64,000 nucleotides of DNA from Diplonema japonicum. Lineage: Eukaryota; Euglenozoa; Diplonemea; Diplonemida; Diplonemidae. The stretch spans positions 434,001 to 498,000 of the forward strand of contig OZ025703.1 of the NCBI GenBank assembly GCA_964019335.1. Direction: 5' to 3'. Below, piece by piece: positions 1-11,633 of the stretch; within the stretch, counting starts at the first letter, position 1; every line of letters begins with the position of its first letter. The notes below the pieces were generated by a model. The model saw only the letters and a program-made list of their open reading frames with translations, was not told the origin of the DNA and did no database searches. A program made the position numbers and the translations under genes.

Positions 1-191
1 CAGCGACCCTTTTTTCTCTCTTTTTTTTTTTCTTCTTCTTTTTTCTATTTCAATTTCAATGTAATTAAAACCTGAACGATATCCCCCCACCACCCCCCCA
101 AGAAAAAACCAAACAAAAGGAGGAAGGAAAGGGGGCACCGCCCCCCTTCGGAGGGAACCCCACACCCCACACCCCCCCTTTTTCTGTTAAA

Positions 192-3100
192 ATGTATTTC
201 GTGGTAGGACCTCCGAAGGTGTTCGCTGTAAAGGACGGCCCCGTTGTGACATCTTTGGCCAACCCTGCAGGGGACGTGATAGCGATTTTAACAAAAGACA
301 CAGTGCAACTATGGTGCATAGGGCTGAACACAATGTGCTTAGAGATCCTGACGGTGCAAACCAATGAGGGAAAGCTTTTGAACGGGATATGGAGGAGCGA
401 CGGAGGCAGGCTGTGCGTCGTCACCACCGGCAACCGTCTCATCACTATCGACAGACCGAAAAAAGCGGTGGGCACAAACAGCACTGTGAAATGGAGCAGC
501 GACCCGGAGGTCAACAAGCTGGAGATCGAGCCTTTCACAAAAGGCCCTTCCGGAACGCGTATCCTAGCATCCCTCCTCCTCAGCAGCTACGGCGACATAT
601 GCTGCATCACAAGTGATATCTCTCGTCTCTGTGTGTCCACTGCATCTGGCTACCTCCTCATCCTCTCCTGGAACGGTGAACCTGTCCCTGCTTTGCTCCA
701 AGCTGTGAAAGTCCCCACCATGCTTGCGTCCCTCACCGCCACCGCCACCCACCCGCAAGACGACTCCGTCATCAACAGCCTCAACTGCATCAGACAAAAC
801 GAGCTTGCTGCAACCCTCTCTGACGGTAGTATTGCTGTCATCGGTCTCGTCGGAAAACAAACCTCCGTTCCCGTTGTGGATTCCTTCACGGGCTCCAGGA
901 CACAGCCCATTCAGGGTATCGATGAAGGCCACAAGGCTGCGCTTAATAGCCGGAAAGGTTTGCTGGCCGTCTCGCGTGGGTGTGTGGTGGTCTTGCATGA
1001 CTTGTACTCGCCGCTGCACAAGAAAGCATCGCTGAGCCTCGAGTCATGGGGGTGGTACGAAAAGCATCTGGGGAACATAGAGACAATGACCTGGTCGCCC
1101 GACGAGGAGGTCCTTGCTGTGGGGTACTCAAAGCGTGGCTTTGCGGTGTTCCACTGGACAGGCGCTTGTGTCATGACGTCTCTGCCGAGAAGCGGTTGCA
1201 ACGACCAGACATCGACACACGTCACATCGTCGCTGCTGTCGACGGGCACGACGACGCTTGTCTGGGACCAGCATGGGTACCACCTGACCTTGTCCTGTGG
1301 TGGGTCGCAAGAGCGCATCCTTCAGATGGAGTTCGCCAAGTCTGCGATGATCGCCGCCCCCACCCTGAACAGAGGCCCGCAGGTGATGTTGTCTTCAAAG
1401 AAGTCGGTCTGGATCTTCCGCCACCCTGACCTTGACTACTTGAAAGACAACTGGGAGCTTCTCACCCTCCCACCTGTCTACTACAATGTGAACTGCCCTA
1501 TACGGTACGTCGCGATGTCTGTCGATGGGCAGCACATTGTGGTCTGCGGGCACAGAGGGTGCGTCCTGTACAACGTTCAGCTTAAGAAGTGGAAGCTGTT
1601 CGGGGTTCAGGAGCAGGAAGCAGAGATCGAGGTTGTGGCGTCTCCTGTGTGGTGTACTAACACAGTGGTTTGCCTGCCCACTAAACAGGCGCAGGGGCAC
1701 GCTCTTCTATTCTACCCCAGATTTTATTTAGACCGCAACAGCCTACTGCTCACCCTCCCGATGGATACCAAGCCGGTGTGGAAGAAAAGATAATAATAAT
1801 GAATGTTGTAAACCCCTACAGGAGCTGCTCGACGCTGCGCCCAGATCTTGGAACGATGCTGAAGGGATAGTGTCTTTGATTTCGTTGGACAAGGCTGGAA
1901 AGGTTTGTTTTTATTCTCAGCACACGGTATACCACCACACAGCTGCACTGCTTCCGTATCAAGGTTCTTGCTGATTCCGTATCACGCCCATCGAAAGTAC
2001 AGCTTCAGGTTTTGTCGAAAACCATTCTCACATGGGACATTGCTGCTCCGATATCTGCGTTAAGGCTGCTCCCTACGCCGCCCGTGACAGATGCAAAGCA
2101 ACAACAGCAACAGGCGGACGACCGAACTCCGCCGTCCGCTCTAGTGCTGACTCACAGAGGTGAGCTGGCATTGATCAACTTCAGCCAAAAATGGAAGTCT
2201 GTTCTCTCTCGAAACGTATGTTATTTTTTAGTCTTCACCATGCACGCGACGCACAGGTGAGTTCCTTCTGGATCGACCCCTCGCTGGCTTCGCATGGCTT
2301 CGTGCATTTGATCATCTCGTCGCCCAAGAAAACCGTAATGCTTGCCATCCTGCACCCCAACCACAAGAGGCAGGGTGCTGCCAACGTGGCCCTCAGAAGA
2401 CAGAAGTCTAAGGAACTCGTAAAGACACCCCAAGCTATCTCCGCTCAGCCCGCACCACCTCACACCACCACACTGCTCCAAGATGCCGACACCGACGCCT
2501 GCCCCATTGGCGTCCTGACCGGCGAGGGGCTGCTCATAAGCGCCACTGAAGGCGTTCGTTTTTCGGCAAACGGTCATGGCCCCCCCAGCTATCATGTACA
2601 CGTGAGGACAATCCCTTATTTGCACGCGGTGCTCATGGCACTCTTCATCGGGGAGGTGGCTTCGGATTCAGACGCCACCGAAAGGGCTGCTTGCTCTGCT
2701 GCAGCAGTGGAAGTGGCGAAGGGCTTGCACGAGCACTCTTTCTTCGTCGATGTGATGGACTACTTGGTATGCATCGAATCAAAGGCTTCGCTCCACACAC
2801 TGCCACAGCTACACTCCGTTCTGCACTGCCACGACATTGTGGAGAGCCACTCGCACCATATTGAACGGTCTGCAGGTATGACCACAACGTCCATCCACGT
2901 CCACACCCACCATCCATCCACCACACAGTGCTGCGCGCCGTTTTGAGCTTTCTTTCCAACTATCCCGAGTTCCACGAGGTTTTGGTCCACTGTTTGCGCA
3001 AGGCCGATCCTGGAATGTGGCCATTAGTATGTTCTTGATGCACTGCAACCGACCTCACCCTAGGTGTTCGCACAGTGCCCTCCTCTGCAGCTGTTCGACA

Positions 3101-4107
3101 GCGCTGTCTATGCTGGGAGGATTACAGAAGCAGCGCTCCTGCTGAGGGTGCTGCAGATGCCCGTGCACGAAGATCCCTCTAAAGAGCTGCGCATTGTATG
3201 TCCCAACCAAAGAGTTTTGAATCGCTGACAGGCGGCGTCTGCGGCAAGAAAGTTATTCCCGTTAGCTATCAGCAGGCACAAGTTCGAGCTGTCCGCTGAG
3301 CTGTTGAGATTCCTAAAGCTCCTCCGTGGTATGCCGTTGGCATATGATGTTAATTTGCATGCAGGTGAACTACTGAGCGAGACGGACGACTACGAGCTCA
3401 GGGCACCGAAAGTGGACCACATCGAGGCGGGCCTCGTTCCGCAGGGGTCAACCGAAGACCCTCTGCTCGAGAGCTCGTTGCTGAGAGGTTGTGTAGTAGC
3501 TGAAGGGAGGAAAATGCTTGAGGCGGGCAGCCTTCGTGACCTCAGAGCAATGCTGGACCTGCTGGGGCTGTCGGCGACCGAGTTCGTGAGGAAGAACTGG
3601 GTACTAAAGAGGAAGAGCATGGACCTCGAGGCGATATTTCTGGCACTGCACACGCAGTTCGGTCTACCCTTGGGAAGCAATGCTAAAAAAGTGAAGATCA
3701 ACGACAAAGGCCTCACGGAACAAGAGAGGACAGACAAGATACTTTCGGTGCTGTGCAGCCACTCACGCTTGCTGCACCAATTGAAGCACTCCAGCAATGT
3801 TACACGCGAGACACAGCAACTGATTTCAAGGTGCTGCCCTTACATCACCCCCACCCAGATCCACCTACTACTGGTCCCGGCTGCACACACCTTAGTCACA
3901 AGCACTCTAGAAGCAGTCACCGCAGCGCAGTGTCATGAATACACATTGCTCCTGTCGCTGATCCTTCTAGACGTAGCCACTGTTTCACATTTGCTCACGA
4001 CTGCACCGCATCTCAAAGAGCGTGTGGAGGCATGCTTGCAGTCGGAGCATCATATTGGTTACAAGCACTTCTTCGATCTTGCCGTTAAACAGCAAGAGCT
4101 TCTTTAA
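192..4107 (+). CDS. RIC1: RIC1 homolog (Rab6 GEF complex subunit), 9 exons
   Basis: RIC1 pairs with RGP1 to form the nucleotide exchange factor for Rab6/Ypt6 at the Golgi; this is family knowledge. Exons inferred: 192-1775, 1822-1902, 1943-2215, 2257-2766, 2809-2875, 2929-3026, 3064-3195, 3232-3328, 3365-4107. They join in frame to 1,194 residues, close to animal RIC1. The N-terminal WD40-like half starts MYFVVGPPK, like MYF.. in human RIC1, and contains the family segment around KKWKLFG. The C-terminal RIC1 domain includes VMDYLLHSVLHCHD, FLSNYPEFHEVLVHC and a GYKHFFDLAVKQ end, all with clear RIC1 counterparts. Introns are 36-53 nt, mostly GTATG..CAG; the first starts GTGTGG and the second GTTTGT. 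Introns 2767-2808 and 3329-3364 are stop-free multiples of three, so the unspliced frame stays open through them. The start is the first ATG after a C/T-rich leader. Confidence 0.9.
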
Positions 4108-4276
4108 ACACACGCTTGTTATTTACAGCCCATGACACCATCTCTTCACCTGTACCCCTAAGTATCCTTTTTCGCTGTTGCCGTATACGAACTGTTCTGG
4201 CAGTGGCAGGGTGCCCCTGTCTTTTGTCTTTGCTCGCCTCCCGCCATTTGCATAGCAACACACAGGTTTATTACGA

Positions 4277-5251
4277 ATGGCAACGTTTGATTTCACGAAG
4301 GTGAGATGCGCTTCGATGCCGCACAAGATGTTGGGGAGGGCTCCAGCAGAAGGCGAGGCGTTCTGCGTGGACGAGAATGGAATGAAGCTGGTGAGGCTGC
4401 AGGGTGTGTGCAAGCCCGCCTTTATGAATAACAAGCTGCAAGACGCAGCCCGGGGCTTCACACTGAACGAGACAGACATTGTGATCGCAACGTACCCGAA
4501 GTGCGGGACAACATGGATGCAACAAGTCGTGTTGCTGATGCTGGCGGAAGGCGACGGTACACAGATAGAAGACGTCATGGCACAGGCCCCGTGGATCGAG
4601 AGGAAGGTGTGCGTTGAAGGAGTGCAAGCCTTACGAGAAACACTGCCCGCCATAAGCGACAGGAGAGTGTGGAAAACACACTGCGACAACATGCAACTGC
4701 CATGGACACCTGGCTCACAGGGAAAGAAGATCATCGTGACACGCAACCCCTTTGATGCTGCCGTGTCAATGTATCACCACGCACGTGACGTGGAGTCCTT
4801 GAAGTACACAGGCGACTGGGACCACTTCCTGACCCTGTACATGAAGGGCGCTGTTGAGAGCGGTAGCTTCTGGGAATGGCACGGAAGGTGGTACGAGTCC
4901 TACAAGCAAAGCCCCACCGACACCTGTTGGGTGTCTTTTGAAGACATGAAGACGGACCTCCGCAAGGTGATCACACGTCTCTCCGCCTTCCTTGATATTC
5001 CCCTAACCGATACTGCCGTCGACAATGTTGTGAGGAACTCCGGCTTCACCGTCATGCAACAGCAGTTTGCAACTCTCGACGCCATTAAGCTCTCTAATGG
5101 GATGGACATCAAGAAGAACCACATTAGAAAAGGCGAGGCTGGGGGTTGGTCGAAGACATTTACCCCAAATCAAGAACACGTGTTCAGGGTGCTGCACAAG
5201 AAGAGGTGCAAAGAAGTGGGCCTACCCCTCGACATGTTTCAAAAATGCTAA
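4277..5251 (+). CDS. Cytosolic-type sulfotransferase (PAPS-dependent)
   Basis: Single-exon gene of 324 residues, the usual size for a SULT-family enzyme. It should transfer sulfonate from PAPS to a hydroxyl or amine of a small acceptor in the cytosol. The 5'-phosphosulfate loop reads YPKCGTTW from residue 73, the expected catalytic His is in KTHC (His135), and the 3'-phosphate region is VTRNPFDAAVS. A RKGEAGGW motif begins at residue 284; most SULTs have RKG..GDW, so the Asp is replaced by Gly. There is no signal peptide or membrane anchor, which argues against a Golgi carbohydrate sulfotransferase. The ATG lies 14 nt after a CACACAG that would serve as a trans-splice acceptor. The acceptor substrate cannot be read from sequence. 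Confidence 0.93.
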   Translation: MATFDFTKVRCASMPHKMLGRAPAEGEAFCVDENGMKLVRLQGVCKPAFMNNKLQDAARGFTLNETDIVIATYPKCGTTWMQQVVLLMLAEGDGTQIEDVMAQAPWIERKVCVEGVQALRETLPAISDRRVWKTHCDNMQLPWTPGSQGKKIIVTRNPFDAAVSMYHHARDVESLKYTGDWDHFLTLYMKGAVESGSFWEWHGRWYESYKQSPTDTCWVSFEDMKTDLRKVITRLSAFLDIPLTDTAVDNVVRNSGFTVMQQQFATLDAIKLSNGMDIKKNHIRKGEAGGWSKTFTPNQEHVFRVLHKKRCKEVGLPLDMFQKC

Positions 5252-5594
5252 CTCCGAGCATATCTTTATGCAAACCAAAAAAAAAAAAAGAAAAAAAAAA
5301 CTCCACGAACAAAAAGATTCTGCACGGTCATGAGCCGGAGTTGAATTTTTAAAAAAAAAGAATGAAAACAAGCCATTTTTTTTATAGAAAAAGAAAAGAA
5401 TGCTGGGGGAACTGTTTCTAACCTTGCCCCCATGCAGAAAAGCCATCACTAGCTCACAGCGGTGGCCCCCTATCTTTGCTGTTGCAGAGCGGGTGTCATT
5501 AGGCAAACTGGTGGCGCGTGGCCTTCCTTGCATGTCACGTCTAATCCTACATATTTTGTCATTTTATGGTACAACGAGAACCCTCAGCGCAGGA
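5252..5594. other. Intergenic/leader region, A/T-rich
   Basis: No coding signal beyond an in-frame upstream extension of the next gene (frame open from 5400). The first 150 bp are A-runs typical of the spacers in this window. 5400-5594 is more mixed and probably belongs to the 5' leader of the next transcript, because a CAGCGCAG acceptor-like site stands 3 nt before the preferred ATG at 5595. Confidence 0.5.
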
Positions 5595-6752
5595 ATGGAG
5601 AACACCTATAAGTTGCCCAGAGGGCGGTCCAGGTTCAGCCCCTCCCCGCCGAACGTGCCGTTGTTCAGCGCCATCAATTTCACGTCCAAGCTGCGGGCCA
5701 ACATAGCGCACACGCAGGCGAGCATGCCTGCCAAGCGTTATCCGCAACGCAGGGTGCACATTAAGATGGGGGCCATTGACATCACAAAAGGTGACGAGGT
5801 GACTAAATCGTGTAAATGGAAGCGAGAGACAGAAGAGGCGCTCCTCAGCGTGAGGCAGGACATCGGGAAGCTGGACGACGTCATCAAAAGCGAGAAGGAC
5901 AGAGTGTACACAAGGAAGAGCGACCTTATCCTCGGCGCACACGCCAACAATGAGGACCTGCGGGCAACGCTCAACGACGCTCTCCCGGAGCAGGACAAGA
6001 TGTACGGCACGATGCGGGGCAGCAACGACAACCTGGATGACTTCATGGTCGAACAGCTGGAGAAGCTTGCTGCACTGCACCCCCAAGGGCATCTCGGGGT
6101 GTTGCTGCGGTCGATGAAGCTGTCCAGCACAAACGCCATCATCGACGTTCAAGGGAAGGACATGCTGCATGGAATGGAAAAACGGCTGACATCGTGCATC
6201 GAAGGCGTCCACGTGCACCACGCACCAACACAGGACACTGACGAGCATGAGAGCATCAAAACAAAGCTGTCGAACCTCCTCCCTGTGTTCAACGAAGCTA
6301 AGAACTACACCTCTGTCAGCGTGCAGTGCGACATGGAGAACAGTGCGAACCACTGTGTCGCGCCTGGGAGCCCCGTTATCGTGCAGCCAGGTAAGGTCAC
6401 TGCAAGAAACCACCTCTCAGCACTTCACCAGGCCATAGCCACGGCGAGCACACTCATCAGCAGCATCGTCGATCTTCACGATGGTGACGTCATGACAGAG
6501 GACGAGGCAGTCGTCCGATGGGTCCGCTCCAGTGTCTCCACCTTGTCCAACTTGGGTGCCGACATTCCCCGGCAGGCCGTCACAGCCGCACTCCAAGAAT
6601 TAAAACAGTCTGCCTTGGCCAGCATCACCTCACAGACAAACCTTGCAGTCACGCAGTCCTGCGTCGCGCATCTCTCCAATTGCTTGACGATGGTCATCAG
6701 TGCCAGCAAGAGCAGCTACTCGTTCGCACTCCGCCCAAAGGGTGTGGGTTGA
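5595..6752 (+). CDS. Unrecognised protein, helical, 385 residues
   Basis: I do not recognise this family. I chose ATG 5595 (MENTYKLPRG), not the frame-open ATG at 5400: it follows a CAG by 2 nt and the upstream 65 codons look like leader sequence. The N-terminus is basic and Ser/Pro-rich (to about residue 60). Next is a charged helical part with an EEALLSVRQDIGKLDDVI stretch, then an Ala/Ser-rich helical C-terminal half. No signal peptide, membrane segment or catalytic motif is visible. The TGA at 6750-6752 is followed 79 bp later by the next ORF. A GTAAGAT...AATAG sequence (6787-6831) lies between them and looks like an intron, but the upstream frame is closed before it, so I keep two genes. 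Confidence 0.65.
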   Translation: MENTYKLPRGRSRFSPSPPNVPLFSAINFTSKLRANIAHTQASMPAKRYPQRRVHIKMGAIDITKGDEVTKSCKWKRETEEALLSVRQDIGKLDDVIKSEKDRVYTRKSDLILGAHANNEDLRATLNDALPEQDKMYGTMRGSNDNLDDFMVEQLEKLAALHPQGHLGVLLRSMKLSSTNAIIDVQGKDMLHGMEKRLTSCIEGVHVHHAPTQDTDEHESIKTKLSNLLPVFNEAKNYTSVSVQCDMENSANHCVAPGSPVIVQPGKVTARNHLSALHQAIATASTLISSIVDLHDGDVMTEDEAVVRWVRSSVSTLSNLGADIPRQAVTAALQELKQSALASITSQTNLAVTQSCVAHLSNCLTMVISASKSSYSFALRPKGVG

Positions 6753-6831
6753 ACCACTCTTCATTTCCATGAAGCGAGGAAGAGAAGTAAGATAATTTCT
6801 GTTTACTTCAACTGTACCCCCGCAACAATAG

Positions 6832-7287
6832 ATGGGTGGGAAGCTGCGGTTCAATGAACTGCTAGGGATCGAGGCGAGGCGGGACGGGTCAGCATGGTCG
6901 GGGTGCAGGTCGATGTACGTGCTGGAGAAGGAGAAGGAAGGCGCCGCCTTGTCACAGATGAAGATCAACGCGTTGGACGATAAGAGGACTCGGCACAGGG
7001 AAGCCCTGCAGTGCAGCAGGAGCGCAAGGCGGAGGCTGAAGGAAGAGAAGTACAGCAGAATGGATGACCGGGCACGGGAGATATGGGAGGAAGGGCTACA
7101 CAACAGATACACCGCGCAGGAAGAACTCTTCTCAAAGATGTCAACCACCACGTTCAACAAGTGCGACAGGGTCGACGCGCAGAAGGGGACTGCGAAGACT
7201 GTCAACCAGGCCAAGAAGGCCACTGTGTGCGGTTGTAGGACTATATTCGCTGAACGTGCCTTGGCGGAGAGGGACTCCGTGGTATGA
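6832..7287 (+). CDS. Small basic hypothetical protein, 151 residues
   Basis: The ORF starts MGGKLRFNELLG immediately after a CAATAG acceptor-like site. The protein is rich in Arg, Lys and Glu, with a helical middle (residues about 40-110) suited to a coiled coil or cytoskeletal partner, and a Cys-Gly-Cys near the end. No known domain is recognised. It lies 79 bp after the preceding unknown gene. It could be a downstream exon of that gene if an undetected alternative donor bypasses its stop, but as a separate gene it needs no special pleading. Codon use resembles the neighbours, so it is probably real. Confidence 0.55.
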   Translation: MGGKLRFNELLGIEARRDGSAWSGCRSMYVLEKEKEGAALSQMKINALDDKRTRHREALQCSRSARRRLKEEKYSRMDDRAREIWEEGLHNRYTAQEELFSKMSTTTFNKCDRVDAQKGTAKTVNQAKKATVCGCRTIFAERALAERDSVV

Positions 7288-7819
7288 AGGGTGGGCACAA
7301 AAAAAAAAAAAAAAAAAAAAAAAGATGTCTCGACTCAATGTGCACCCTCCCACTAGCCACATGAAGGTTAAAAAGACTGCCAGACTGCAACAGGTACGGG
7401 GAGGTGGGGGGAAAAAAAGAAGGGGAAAAAACAGGTTCAAAATGACTGGCTTCTCCGGCCGCTCGCCCTTCCCTCTCTCTCCTCCACCCCTGAGCCCAAG
7501 GGGGGGAAAGGTTATATTAACAGACAAGCAGCCTCGGCAGCTTCGGCTTGGCTGTCTTGGAAATCCACTAATTATTAAAACAACAAAATTAGAAGCAGTA
7601 CTCTTTTTTTTTCTTTTTTCCACACTTCTTTCTTCTTACAGTTAGTTACCCTCCCAATTCGCTCTCCCATTCTTCTTCCCCTTCTGGTGTTGGCTTAACA
7701 GGCAACCAACCAAACAAAAAAAAAGAAGAAAAATACGAAAAGATTATTGAAAAAAAGATCCCCCCCCACACATATAAATTTAAACAAATAAATAATATAA
7801 AAAAGCTAACCCTTCCCGA
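7288..7819. other. Gene-free spacer, low complexity
   Basis: About 530 bp with a 20-plus base A run near 7300, G-rich and T-rich tracts and a short GCCTCGGCAGCTTCGGC stretch near 7532. ORFs here are driven by homopolymers and I see no protein or RNA gene. It probably holds the 3' UTR of the preceding gene and the 5' leader of the next. Confidence 0.6.
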
Positions 7820-8572
7820 ATGTCGGGACTGGCAATTCTAACACAAGCAAGCGACTCAAATGGGTGGTCGGCGATACTGGACAGCATCGAAAGGAGCTCG
7901 TGCGAAGAGACAGCGGTATCATACGAGGAGCTACTCGACTCACATTGGCACCTGTCGCTGCTCCGCACAGAACAGGACGCCGGTGAATCCTCTGGAATGA
8001 TGAGTTTGGGTGAGATGGACTCCCCAGTGTACACCCATCTTCGGGTGCTGCAGTCTTTGAAGAAAAAACCGTTAGGAGCACTGCAATTACTAGGGTGTTC
8101 TTACCACCACTACTCACTAGCACTGCTTCAAGCCACACAAGGCGCTGCACATTATGACGAAGCGCTTAAGTACGAAATATCTTGCCCGACACCTTGTGTG
8201 CGAGGGTACATGCAGGGTGACCCTGCGGCCGCCTTGCGCACAAAAGAGGACGAGCTGAACAGACGCGAGAAGATCATCCTCGAACGGGAGAAAACAATGT
8301 TTGCAGCCTCTCCAAAAACCCTTCCTTCCTACGAGCAGAGCAGTCTTGCGATCGAGGATGACGACCTGCGGGCGCTCTTTGACACCTACGACCGGAACAG
8401 CAACGGACACATATCACGCGCCGAGTTCAAAAGAGAGTTCAGATCGTTCGAGACGTACGGTGTGCTGCTTAACGATAAGCAGCTGGACACTATCTTCTCC
8501 CAGTTCAGTAAGTCCGAAGAACTCACATACCCGGAGTTTTGCGTGATAATGCTGCAGCGGGCAAAGATGTGA
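7820..8572 (+). CDS. EF-hand protein, 250 residues
   Basis: Single-exon gene starting MSGLAILTQASD. Most of the protein is unassigned and acidic/helical. Around residues 140-165 there is a charged helix (KEDELNRREKIILEREK). A C-terminal calmodulin-like pair follows: a canonical EF loop DRNSNGHISRAE at residues 191-202, with Asp, Asn, Asn, Gly, Ile and Glu at positions 1, 3, 5, 6, 8 and 12, then a degenerate second hand ending EFCVIMLQRAKM. One functional calcium site is therefore likely. Such proteins often act as axonemal or cortical calcium sensors, but the partner cannot be named from sequence. Confidence 0.8.
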   Translation: MSGLAILTQASDSNGWSAILDSIERSSCEETAVSYEELLDSHWHLSLLRTEQDAGESSGMMSLGEMDSPVYTHLRVLQSLKKKPLGALQLLGCSYHHYSLALLQATQGAAHYDEALKYEISCPTPCVRGYMQGDPAAALRTKEDELNRREKIILEREKTMFAASPKTLPSYEQSSLAIEDDDLRALFDTYDRNSNGHISRAEFKREFRSFETYGVLLNDKQLDTIFSQFSKSEELTYPEFCVIMLQRAKM

Positions 8573-8773
8573 AAGAACGAAACGGGTGAAAGAAGTGGTT
8601 TTACCAATCCACTTAGAAAAAAAAAAAAAAAAGAAGAAAAAAAAGAAGAAAAATTCAAAAAGAAAAAACCTACAGATTTTATTTTTATTTTTTAGGCTAT
8701 CAAGAAAAAAAGACAAAGAAACAAAAACCAAAGGCGGGGGGGAAGGGGAAGAGTGAAGGGTCATAAACATCAA

Positions 8774-11011
8774 ATGGATTGTTTATGGTCCGACTCGGAG
8801 ATGGACTCTTCTGGTGAGGAGACTGCAAGCGCTGGGTCAAGAGCGAGTGGGAAGCCCGGGAGGGTAGGGAAGAGGGACAGCCTGATGGCGAGTATGAAAG
8901 CGCGGGGGATCTGCCGGAGGTCGAGCCTGAATGGGTCGACTAAGGTAGCAGGGACTGTAGTGAGCCCTCGTTCGGGTCAGCAGGGCGGGCGACTTAGTAC
9001 CACAGGCAGCCCAGTGGGGAACAGGTTTGTGTGCAGAACACCAAGAGGCAGCCGCACCCCACGAATTCCCATCACACCCAAACGACGGGAGACAAACAAC
9101 CCATTGCAGATGATCCAGTCGGAGGACGACACCGTCGGGTCGGACACCCCAACCACCGATGAGAAGAACGTGTACCCGCCTCAACAAGAACGACGAGGCG
9201 TGACAGCACCGTTGCAGTCAAGCGGGTACAAGAGCGACCTCACCTCCCGACTCCTGCTGGAGGAAGCACAGCAAACAAAACAAAAAATACAAAACGGGAA
9301 AAAGCGCGACCGCGTGCAGCTCATGGCGATCAGCAAGGGCAGCGGCGGGATGGTGGGCTTGGAGTTCAACGGGACTTTGGTCGTCTCGGTCGCTCCCGGG
9401 GGTCCTGCAGGGAACGCAGGGCTGCAGCCTGGTATGAGGTTGATTTCTATCAACAGCGAGCGAATGGCGGACGACTCAGAGTGCGTGAAGAATGCCTTCA
9501 GAGAAGCGCCTATAGACTTCTGCATCACAGTCGACACGAGTATCCACACCCCCCAGGCCATCACACGCCGGCATTCGATCACCCCCAAGGACAAGTCCCT
9601 CCCTCCTAGGCTGTCCCTGACGGCCTTCTACCTGCACCACTCTCCGGGCGACGTCTTCAAGGTCGACAACCTGCTGTCGCATATTGTGAAAGGCACGCAC
9701 ACCCTGCAGAGCCTTGTGAACCTCATGTGCGACCGGTACAGCATCAAGCATGCGGAGTGGGCAGACCCCATCAACGCTTACGACACCAACCTCTTCGTCC
9801 TCAACAGGTTCTCCCTGTTGCATGACATTGACATCGACGGCCGCAGCCTCATCGAGACATACCTCGAAGCGGGGACCGTGAAAACTGTCCTCGAGGCGCG
9901 CATCAAGGTCTTGCACTACCTCTGCAAGCAACACAGCATCTGCTCCAAGATGTGGTCTGACGAGGTACCCACCGCCATGTACCCCGTGCTCTTTCCGAAC
10001 ACCTGCACCTCTCCCGCCATCGTTGCCACGATCTGCGTGCTTGCAGCGGTGGGCACTATAGGACCCCAACGTACGTGCCCTCTGTCCCCCGGGTCCTCCT
10101 CCAGCTCCTCCGTACGCTGCACTCCCGACGAGCCTGGCCTCAAGCCCAAGGGAAGCGGTTTCTCCCTCCCGCTCTTGGACCTCTCTAAGACAAAGTCCGA
10201 CGACCTAAAACCTAGCATCCCACTGTCCCCGTCGCACACGGCAGAGACACCTGACACGCCAGCCTCTCCAGCCTCACCTCTGGGGAAGATGCGCATCGGC
10301 AGCTTAAACGGGATGGGCATGGGCATGGGCATGCTCAATGTCAAATGCACAGCAACACCTCCCGAACAGGGAGTGGCAGAGAGCACCCCCGAAGACGCGT
10401 GTCTGCCTGAGAGGTTCATGCTGAACTCTCGCAGCAGCGGGAAGATCATGAAACGCAGGACGCCGAACAACAGCTTGCTAGTAGATGTGGGGACGGCGGA
10501 AAGTTGGAAGAAGGAACCTGTGGACACCGAGGAAAAAAAAGATAGAAGAGAGGACAGGAAGGACAGGAAGAAGATGCGGGACAGGGGCGACAGAGAAAGG
10601 GACAGGGATAAGAAAAAGATCGCACAGCTAACGGAGGAACTGGAAGAGGCGAACAAGATCATCGACAATCTCCACGAACAGCTGGAGACGCTGGAGCAGA
10701 TGAAGGACAACTCCGTAGCTGAGAAGGAGATGGCGCAGCTGCTCCTGAACAACGGGTCTTCGGACAAAAAGAAGCTCGAGGAGAAAATCAAATCCCTGGA
10801 GACGAAGCTCAACAAGAGTGAAACAGAGATCGTCCGGCTTGTGGAACAGCAAGCGAAGACGATCACAAAATTATCAGAAGATATCCCACCTGCGACACCT
10901 AGGGTATCACAGGGTGTTCCTGCTCCACTACCGCCACCTGCCACTCCTCGTGGGGGAAGTTGTTTGAACGTATGCAAATCAACACACTTCTCAACAAAAA
11001 GAAAGAAGAAA

Positions 11012-11071
<60 letters not shown>

Positions 11072-11473
11072 GAAGAGCTTTATAATGATCTGAAGGAGCA
11101 GTATAAGAGAGAGACGAGGAAGATGAAGTGTGAGACAGAGCGGCTCCGCATTGAGGCAGATATTTTGAAGGATAAGATAAAAAAGATTGACACCAGTGAG
11201 GCTCAAGACCGGCGGAAGGAGAAAGAGCGGAGGAGAAAAAGCAAGGCAGATGTGCTCTCAGGGGACGAGGACCCGGAAGTAAGCCGACAGAAAGAAGAAC
11301 AAGATGCGGAAAAACGAAGAGTGGAGCAGCGTGAGCGGGAACAGCTCATAGACATAAAGACTCAATATGCCTCTGCAGTCGCAGTTCTTGACAGACTTGG
11401 CCTCTCTCCGCCTTACAAAAGCCTAGCTAGCCTTGACAAACTGCCAGAGGTATGGTGCCACCTCCCCCTCCCC

Positions 11474-11507
<34 letters not shown>

Positions 11508-11593
11508 AGGAGCTCACGAATGCTGTTCGGGCGAAACTCAGCAAATTTGAAGTGCAAAATTCGTTACTCCGAGCAACAGTCAGCTGCTACTAG
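8774..11593 (+). CDS. PDZ-domain coiled-coil protein, 886 residues
   Basis: The start is ATG 8774 (MDCLWSDSEMD); the frame is open a few codons further up but only from a GTG. Exons 8774-10969, 11069-11449 and 11510-11593 join in frame. Residues 1-180 are Ser/Thr/Arg-rich and disordered. A PDZ domain spans about 183-254 (GGMVGLEFNG...GLQPGMRLISINSE). Then comes a segment containing FYLHHSPGDVFKVDNLL, which resembles a Y-x-H-x-P...VD-x-LL motif I associate with euglenozoan cytoskeletal proteins (inference). After a Pro/Ser-rich linker there is a long coiled coil (about 600 to the end), interrupted by intron 1. Both introns are stop-free multiples of three: 99 nt ending in a CA microsatellite, and 60 nt with about 30 T. 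The protein is likely a cytoskeletal scaffold. Confidence 0.8.
11015..11068 (+). repeat. CA/AC microsatellite inside an intron
   Basis: About 26 AC units run directly into the 3' splice site CACAG of the first intron of the PDZ/coiled-coil gene. The repeat takes the place of a pyrimidine tract. It keeps the unspliced frame open, where it would encode Thr-His repeats. Confidence 0.9.
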
Positions 11594-11633
11594 AAGGGGA
11601 AGAAAAAAAAAAAGAAAAAAAAACGAATAGGGG

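Noticed and set aside
1927-1942. A 16-nt intron GTATACCACCACACAG in RIC1
   Set aside because: Removal gives a good frame, but a 40-nt intron starting GTTTGT at 1903 and using the same acceptor also does and fits the size of the other introns.
6787-6831. Intron GTAAGAT...AATAG joining the two unknown genes at 5.6 and 6.8 kb
   Set aside because: The upstream frame is already closed by TGA at 6750-6752, so the join would not extend the protein.
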